Assembly (NCBI RefSeq): GCF_009258225.1
Contig: NZ_CP043617.1
Location: 806,001 to 870,000 of the forward strand
DNA length: 64,000 nucleotides
Origin: Sulfurimonas lithotrophica
GTDB taxonomy: Bacteria; Campylobacterota; Campylobacteria; Campylobacterales; Sulfurimonadaceae
Direction: 5' to 3'
The notes under the pieces are model-generated. The model was given only the letters and a program-made list of their open reading frames with translations, had not been told where the DNA came from and did not search any database. Shown piece by piece: positions 8,916-15,100 of this stretch. Made by a program: the position numbers and the translations under genes. Numbering within the stretch: position 1 is the first letter of the stretch; every line of letters starts with the position of its first letter.

Positions 8916-9224
8916 ATGTATGAATTAAAAGAGATTATATACTATCTAAGAAAATTTGACTTAGACGAAAAAAGTATAAAAAAGTGTTATGAGATGATAC
9001 CAGACCCTGCCGGAAAAGTAGAATCACAAGATAAACTGTTTATAGAGTGTCAAACACAATACCATATAAACACTATAGGCTCTTTTATTGAAAATATAAC
9101 CAGAGGTATAGAAAAAGGGTATATTACAGAAGCTATAAAAAAAACTGCAAGAGAGTTTAGCTATGTCAGAGAGATACCTCGTATAGCATTTTATGTGGTA
9201 GTTCTTAGCAAGGTTGTAAAATAG
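8916..9224 (+). CDS. Small protein of unknown function at the end of the effector cassette
   Basis: 102 residues, starting two bases after the lipase stop, so very likely in the same transcript. I do not recognise the family. It is predicted mostly helical, with Lys/Glu-rich stretches, three Cys and a hydrophobic C-terminal segment (IAFYVVVLSKVV) that is short for a membrane helix. It has no signal peptide. Being last in a vgrG cassette, it could be a cytosolic chaperone or second immunity factor, but nothing in the sequence decides this. An extended -10 promoter for the next gene begins soon after its stop. Confidence 0.7.
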   Translation: MYELKEIIYYLRKFDLDEKSIKKCYEMIPDPAGKVESQDKLFIECQTQYHINTIGSFIENITRGIEKGYITEAIKKTAREFSYVREIPRIAFYVVVLSKVVK

Positions 9225-9235
9225 AGACTAGACTT

Positions 9236-9244
9236 TGATATAAT
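9236..9244 (+). promoter_or_regulatory. Extended -10 promoter for the cold-shock-like gene
   Basis: TGATATAAT is an extended -10 element (TG-N-TATAAT) at 9236-9244, placing transcription start near 9251. This leaves a sensible leader of about 23 bases before ATG 9274 and only about 11 before ATG 9262. It also separates this gene from the T6SS transcript. Confidence 0.65.
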
Positions 9245-9273
9245 AAGCCCAAATAAATTTTATGGGTTTTAAT

Positions 9274-10383
9274 ATGAGTATAAACGGTCGAATACTTTTT
9301 TACAATTCTCAAACAGGGGAAGGAAAACTAATCCTAGATACAAAAGAAAAAATTGATTTTTCTGTTGATGTATGGGATGATTTTGAAGTAGGACCCCAGA
9401 GTAACATCTTAGTAGAGTGTGATATTGAAGACGGCATACTAAAAAGTATAAAAGCTTCACCATTAGATGAGCCGATGCAAAAAAGCAATTTTCAAAAACA
9501 AGAAACTCAAAAGATGTTTTTTGATGAAGATGGTGGAGCTAGATACAGTGTTAGTGAAACATTGAAAAATTACTTTAGTCATATTGAAGATGTTATAGGT
9601 GAACCGCCTGAGATAATCAACACAAAAGCTCAACTTGACTATTTTTTATCTAAACGTTTTTTACTTACGGCATATAACAATTTAAGAGGGCTTGATCCTT
9701 CTTTATACGAACGTAAAAATATCAAAGAAAAAATAAATACCATAGAAGAGTTACATAAAGCATATAACAGTATCACGGAAAAAATAGATATACCGCATCT
9801 AGCTTTTGAGATGATTTTTTTACGTGTACAACCTGAATATATAGAATATCAGAAAAAAAAGGAAAAGTATCTTAACAACATTCCAATCTTGACAAAACTC
9901 ATTAACTCTCTTGAACCGGAACTAAAAAAGGGAGAGGGAAATTTAAAAGTAATAAAAAACCCTAAAATTAGCACAGAACTAAAAAACAAATTAAAAAAGA
10001 TACGCGGAAGATATGTCGATGCTATTCATGAGAGAGCTTGCATAACAGAAGAACTTTCTGAGATGCCTGATATAAAAGCTATATATACGGACAGATATTT
10101 TCATGATTTTGAAAGAGAACTCTCCATACTTCAAGTAAAGTATAAAGATATGATTTCAAGGATTTTAAACTATAAAGCTTATGATTTAGACGTATCGATC
10201 TGGCAAAATGCAAGTAAGTCAAAAATGATACAGGAGTACTTTAAAGATGCAGGCATCAAAGGCGGGTACTCTACTAAAACATTTTTACGCTACTACTTGG
10301 AGACGCTTGATAAAGACAAGGTAAAAGAAGAACAGGAAGAACTTTTTAAACTGCTTGATTATTTAGAAAAAATAACCAAATAA
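9274..10383 (+). CDS. Cytosolic protein with N-terminal cold-shock-like fold, unknown role
   Basis: 369 residues from ATG 9274; an in-frame ATG at 9262 sits too close to the promoter. Residues about 1-65 (INGRILFYNSQTGEGKLIL, then DFSVDVWDDF, then ILVECDIEDGILKSIKA) look like a cold-shock/OB-fold nucleic-acid-binding domain, in the same order as K-x-F-x-x-x-x-G-x-G-x-I. The remaining 300 residues are helical and charged, with probable coiled coils around residues 190-260, and belong to no family I can name. There is no signal peptide or membrane segment. It has its own promoter and is convergent with the CZB gene eight bases away. RNA binding is a reasonable guess from the N-terminus only. 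Confidence 0.65.
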   Translation: MSINGRILFYNSQTGEGKLILDTKEKIDFSVDVWDDFEVGPQSNILVECDIEDGILKSIKASPLDEPMQKSNFQKQETQKMFFDEDGGARYSVSETLKNYFSHIEDVIGEPPEIINTKAQLDYFLSKRFLLTAYNNLRGLDPSLYERKNIKEKINTIEELHKAYNSITEKIDIPHLAFEMIFLRVQPEYIEYQKKKEKYLNNIPILTKLINSLEPELKKGEGNLKVIKNPKISTELKNKLKKIRGRYVDAIHERACITEELSEMPDIKAIYTDRYFHDFERELSILQVKYKDMISRILNYKAYDLDVSIWQNASKSKMIQEYFKDAGIKGGYSTKTFLRYYLETLDKDKVKEEQEELFKLLDYLEKITK

Positions 10384-10390
10384 AATCTAT

Positions 10391-10855
10391 TTAAAATAGT
10401 TCTTCTATTTTTTTGTCGGGTACTGCTAAAAGTCTTCTTTCCAAACGGTTTAACTCTTCAATAAGTTTTTTAGAAATTACTTCTAATTCTTCAAAATATT
10501 TTTCTGCCATTTTAACATCTTGAGCAGAGACTTCTCTTTTATCTCCAAAGATTTTACTGAGAAATCCTTTTTTTTGTTTAGTATAATAGATGTTATATAT
10601 ATTAAAATAAACATCGTGGAGTTGAAAATGCAGTTGCTCTATTTCACTCATACATTCCGCAGGATTGTTAGGAAGTCCGTTAAGTTTTTGACCTTCTTTG
10701 TAAAACCATTTGCCAAAGTTACAGTCCATAGAATTTACAGGTATTGCTTTTTCTTCAATATTCATTCCGCGTATTAAAAATTTTGCATGTTGTGTCCACT
10801 CTAAATGGGAAGCTTTGGCTGCACGTAAGTGTTCCAAAGTTTGCTGTTTATCCAT
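10391..10855 (-). CDS. Stand-alone CZB (chemoreceptor zinc-binding) domain protein
   Basis: 154 residues forming a CZB four-helix bundle. The zinc ligands of the family are visible as H17 (in SHLEW), C45 (in DCNFGKWFY) and H76/H80 (in LHFQLHD), giving the usual 3-His/1-Cys site. CZB domains are normally attached to chemoreceptors or diguanylate cyclases (as in E. coli DgcZ), where they sense zinc or hypochlorite. Here no partner domain is fused, so it probably works in trans or as a soluble sensor. No signal peptide. It is transcribed on the minus strand, convergent with the cold-shock-like gene; a palindromic AT-rich sequence upstream may hold its promoter. Confidence 0.85.
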   Translation of the reverse strand: MDKQQTLEHLRAAKASHLEWTQHAKFLIRGMNIEEKAIPVNSMDCNFGKWFYKEGQKLNGLPNNPAECMSEIEQLHFQLHDVYFNIYNIYYTKQKKGFLSKIFGDKREVSAQDVKMAEKYFEELEVISKKLIEELNRLERRLLAVPDKKIEELF

Positions 10856-10879
10856 ATTAAATCCTATTATTTTAGTGAT

Positions 10880-10885
10880 ATAATA
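10880..10885 (-). promoter_or_regulatory. Possible -10 box for the CZB gene
   Basis: Read on the minus strand this is TATTAT preceded by TGA, inside the near-palindrome GATATAATATC, 25 bases upstream of the start codon. Weak evidence. Confidence 0.35.
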
Positions 10886-10914
10886 TCAAATAATAGCAAA
10901 AATTAAAATATATT

Positions 10915-12033
10915 TTAATCGCTTTTTTCTTTTGTTTTAAACATATTATCAAATATGCTGTGATAATACCTTGTCATGTTTTTTGTATCTTCGCCTGCAA
11001 AAGGAAGAGGTCCTGCCATTTGGTTTACTTCAAAGAAAACAATTTCACCCGTAGTAGTTTGAGCAAACTCCAAACATCCGGTGTCAAAAGTCATAAGTTC
11101 TAACATCTCATATGTGAGTTCACTACCGAATTTAAAGACATCGGAATCTGTTTTAACTTCATGCCATTTTACGGAGATATTTTTATATATTGTGATATCG
11201 TCTTTGTCAAATACATCTATATCTTCGTGATTTACTCTTTGTTTGATGGAATATACTGTTTTTTTATCTCCGTGCTTTGTAAAATAACAACGATATTCAC
11301 GTTCAATATCATATGCTTTAGATATAAGGACTTCTCTGTCTTTGGATTTATGAGAGTTTAGTATTTTAGATATGCTTTGCATCTGGTTATCACGCGAAAG
11401 ATCTTTAAAAATAACACCTTTACCTTCTTGAACACAGTCTTTTTTGAGAACTATTTTATCGCCCAAGTTTTCTCTTACGTATTTCATAAAGGTTTTATGG
11501 TCACGCTGGGTTATATTAAAAGGTATTATCACATCTCCAAGGTATTTTTCCCTTTTAGAATAAAGCTCACGTTTTGCATAAAACTTATTCATGCATCCGG
11601 TATTTTGCATAGTTTGCATATTTGGTTTTACCAAGGCTCCGCCTTTTGCTTCAAGGATTATTTTTAGTATTCTGAAAAAGGGATGTGCAAGTGCTTCACG
11701 AAGCGATACAAAGTACAAATTTTCTATGTTTTCTTCGACAACTTCATCCCCTTTTATTCTAAAGAGCTTTTCATTATGTATAAAGAGAGGATTGTTATAC
11801 CAAAGGCGTGCCTTTATTTTGTTTTGTTTTAAGTAATCAAGTAAAAGATAAGTCTCTATTATAGAAGCTTCTAAAACCATTGTTTGCGGGTTATAGTTGT
11901 TAAGTCCGGTTGATGGGTAATGTTTCCATATCTCATCAGGAGATGCATTCTGCAGCTTGGAAAATTTACTAAACTTATCGTAAGTTTCTCTTGGCATAAT
12001 GTCAAGTGAAATTATTGCTTCTTTAATTTTCAT
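10915..12033 (-). CDS. ATP-grasp fold protein, function unknown, divergent from the adhesin gene
   Basis: 372 residues with an ATP-grasp catalytic core in the C-terminal half: KIVLKKDCVQEGKGVIF (ATP-binding Lys and flexible loop), an acidic ATP-pocket strand EVLISKAYDIEREYRCYF, KQRV, and FFEVNQM whose Glu and Asn are typical Mg ligands. The N-terminal half is not recognised. ATP-grasp enzymes join a carboxylate to an amine or thiol through an acyl phosphate, often adding amino acids to a peptide or protein. There is no signal peptide, so it is cytosolic. It is transcribed away from the giant adhesin gene, sharing a 143-base spacer with a palindrome. A link to adhesin modification is possible but only by proximity. 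Confidence 0.72.
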   Translation of the reverse strand: MKIKEAIISLDIMPRETYDKFSKFSKLQNASPDEIWKHYPSTGLNNYNPQTMVLEASIIETYLLLDYLKQNKIKARLWYNNPLFIHNEKLFRIKGDEVVEENIENLYFVSLREALAHPFFRILKIILEAKGGALVKPNMQTMQNTGCMNKFYAKRELYSKREKYLGDVIIPFNITQRDHKTFMKYVRENLGDKIVLKKDCVQEGKGVIFKDLSRDNQMQSISKILNSHKSKDREVLISKAYDIEREYRCYFTKHGDKKTVYSIKQRVNHEDIDVFDKDDITIYKNISVKWHEVKTDSDVFKFGSELTYEMLELMTFDTGCLEFAQTTTGEIVFFEVNQMAGPLPFAGEDTKNMTRYYHSIFDNMFKTKEKSD

Positions 12034-12092
12034 AATATTTACTGTCCCTCTATTTTAAAAAGAGGTATTATACTATTTTTTATATGCCTGAA

Positions 12093-12098
12093 TATAAT
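12093..12098 (+). promoter_or_regulatory. -10-like TATAAT in the adhesin/ATP-grasp spacer
   Basis: TATAAT abutting the left arm of the palindrome at 12097-12114. If used, a protein bound to the palindrome would occlude or contact this promoter. Confidence 0.4.
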
Positions 12099-12114
12099 TG
12101 TACTCGGGTACAAT
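12097..12114. promoter_or_regulatory. 18-bp palindrome, candidate operator
   Basis: ATTGTAC-TCGG-GTACAAT is a perfect 7+7 inverted repeat with a four-base spacer, between two divergent genes. Its size fits a dimeric helix-turn-helix protein; the LuxR-type regulator of the neighbouring secretion operon is a candidate binder. Confidence 0.55.
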
Positions 12115-12137
12115 ATACTTTTCCCCTACATTCAAAA

Positions 12138-12143
12138 TATAAT
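12138..12143 (+). promoter_or_regulatory. -10 box of the adhesin gene
   Basis: TATAAT 33 bases upstream of the adhesin ATG, followed by a good ribosome site TTAGGAG at 12164-12170. The palindrome at 12097-12114 would sit near its -35 to -45 region, a position suited to activation. Confidence 0.6.
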
Positions 12144-12176
12144 TACATAATAAAATAAAACTTTTAGGAGTTCATC

Positions 12177-15100
12177 ATGTCAGCTGTAATAGGAAAAATA
12201 ACGAATATAGACGGCGGTAAGTTTTACATTAAGTCCGAAGACGGTTCTTTACGTGAGGTAACTGAAGGGTATGAGATACATGAAGGTGAATCTCTTGTAG
12301 GTGCTGATTCTAACAGCGGCATCGATAGTGTAATCATCTCTTTAGAAGACGGTAGTGATGTTGTTGTACTTGGAAATCAAGAACAACTTTTTGATACTAT
12401 GTTAACACAGCCTGCTTTTTCAGAACCTGAAGTAGCTACAAATAACGGAGCTATCGAGAACTTGATGGAAGAATACGGTGAGGATATAGATGTAGAAGAC
12501 ATAGAAACGGCAGCTGGTGAAGAAGCTGTTGAATCTTCTGAAGGCGGAGAAGCTGACTTTGCCGACTTTAACGGAGCTTCTACAGATATTAAAGCTGATT
12601 TACGTGACGTGAGATTCAATGCTAACCAAGAGAGAGTTTCAGAAGAAGAAAAAGAAAAGAATGATGAAGAACCTATAGTTGACTTTTCAGATGTTGCAGC
12701 TGAAGATACTACTCCTGAAGATACGACTCCGGATATTCCAGAGGATACGGTTGCAGAAGATACGATACCTCCGACTCCTGAGGACACTTTAGCAGAAGAT
12801 ACGAGATACCAAGTAGAAGAGGACACAACCGACGGTGTAGTTAATACTCCTGCTTCGGGTGAAGATACTACAGATGAGACTACTACTGATGCAACTGCTG
12901 AGAGTACCGTTGATGAGACTACTACGGATGCAATTCCTGAAAATACAACTGCTGAATCAACTGTAGATGCCGTAGATGAAGATACTGGTGATGTAGTAAA
13001 TACGGAAGCTCAAGCTGAACAAACCGTAGATGAAGATACTATAGATGCGGTAGCGGAAGATACAACGCCTGAAGATACTACGGATGCGGTAGCGGAAGAT
13101 ACAACGGATGAAGCTACGACAGATGAAGTTCCTGAGAACACTATAGATGAAGCAACAATAGATGCTATACCTGAAGATACAACAGAAAATGTAGTACATA
13201 CGGCTGCACAACCTGAAGATACAACGGATGAACAAACTACGGATGCAGTGGATGAAGTTACAACGGACGCTATAGTAAATGTAGCTGCAAGTGATGAAGT
13301 TACTACAGATGAAATAATACATGTAGCTGCAAGTGATGAAGTTACAACGGATGAGAGTACGGTAGATGCAGTAGCAGAAGATACAAGTGATGTAATAAAT
13401 ACGGAAGCACAAGCTGAACAGACCGTAGATGAAGACACTGTAGATGCGGTAGCGGAAGATACTACTGATGAAGCTACTACCGATGCGGTAAATGAACAAA
13501 CAACGGATGAAGCTACGGTAGATGAAGTTCCTGAAAGTACTGTAGATGAAAATACTATAGATGCAGTAGCAGAAGATACAACGGATGAAGCTACGGTAGA
13601 TGAAGTTCCTGAAAGTACTGTTGATGAAGATACGACAGATGCTATCCCGGAAAGTACGGTTGATGAGAATGTTATAACAGAAGCTAGACCTGAGGCAACA
13701 GTTCTTTCATATGAAATAATAAGCCAAAGACCTGAAGATACGGAACCTGAGAGTACAATAGATGCAGTAGCGGAAGAGACTACGGATGAAGATACTGTAG
13801 ATGCAGTACCTGAATCTACAACTGATGAAGTTGTTAATACTCCGGCAAGTGATGAAGCAACTACTGATGAAGATACTACGGATGCTACACCGGAAAATAC
13901 TGTTGATGAAGCAACTGTAGATGCCGTACCTGAAAGTACGGTAGATGAAGCTACTACGGATGCACAACCTGAGCAAACTGTAGATGAAGATACGTCTATA
14001 CCTGAAGATACAGTAGATGAGCAGACGGTAGAAGCTACGGATGAGCAAACTCAAGATGTGCCTGAGTCAACTGAAGTAAGAACTGAAACTCTTGTTGAAG
14101 CTAGTGATATTATCTATCTTCCTAACGATGATGGATCAACAGGTCAAGATACAAATCTTGTAATCACATTAGATGTGTCAGGATCTATGTCAGGTCCACA
14201 ATGGGGTGGTGTAGTTGAATTAGAAGATGGAACTACAACTACAAGATTTGAAATTGCTAAAGAATCGTTAATAACTACTATTAAATCTTACCAAGATAGT
14301 GGAGACGTTGACGTAAATTTAACTCTGTTTGGTAAAAATGCAGAAAATATCGGTTGGATGAACGGTGATGATGCTATAGATTATATAAATTCATTAACAA
14401 TGAGTGCTGATGGGTATCACATTTACCAAGATGGTTCAGAGTTAAGCATAAGTACCTTAAATACAGACTACTATGACGGTATTACGGCAACTGATGACAT
14501 AGACTTTAGCGGGCACGATGCAGATAAAACCGTAGGTTTCTTTATATCTGACGGAAAACCGAACGATAACAGTTGGAGAGTTGATTCAAATTATGATAGT
14601 GCAATTCAAGACTGGAAATCATTTGTAGAAAATAATATCGATGAATTAAACGTAATCGGTGTCGGTGAAGGTGCAGATGCAGATTACTTAAATATCATTC
14701 AAACAGAATCGGGTGAAACGGCTATAATGATTACGGATGATACTAAACTAGGGGATGCTTTAGAAGAGATAGTTGTAGATACTACTCCTGTAGTCGATGA
14801 AGCTGCAATGATTGAAGCGGGATATGTACTAAATGCAGATGGAAAATGGGTAAGCGTTACTACTGAGATCGTAAACAATACTACAGAAGATACTACAGAT
14901 GCAACGCCTGAACAAACCATAGATGAACAAACTCAAGATGCTCAAGTAGAAGATACTACGGATGAGCAAACAACCGATGCGGTAGCAGAAAATACTACTG
15001 ATGCAGTAGATGAAAGTACAACTGATGAGAGTACGATTGATGAAGATACTTATGATAACAGCGGAGCAGATACATCTAACTTAAATCATAAAGGTGATTC

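Noticed and set aside
9245-9270. AAGCCCA...TGGGTTT as a terminator after the T6SS cassette
   Set aside because: The stem needs a G-U pair, its loop is long, and it lies downstream of the extended -10 promoter in the leader of the next gene.
12957-13499. Long minus-strand open frames across the adhesin repeats (also 13010-13438, 16352-16864, 16818-17177)
   Set aside because: They are shadows of a codon-periodic repeat; translations are monotonous Ser/Val or Ile/Tyr/Arg runs with no ribosome sites.
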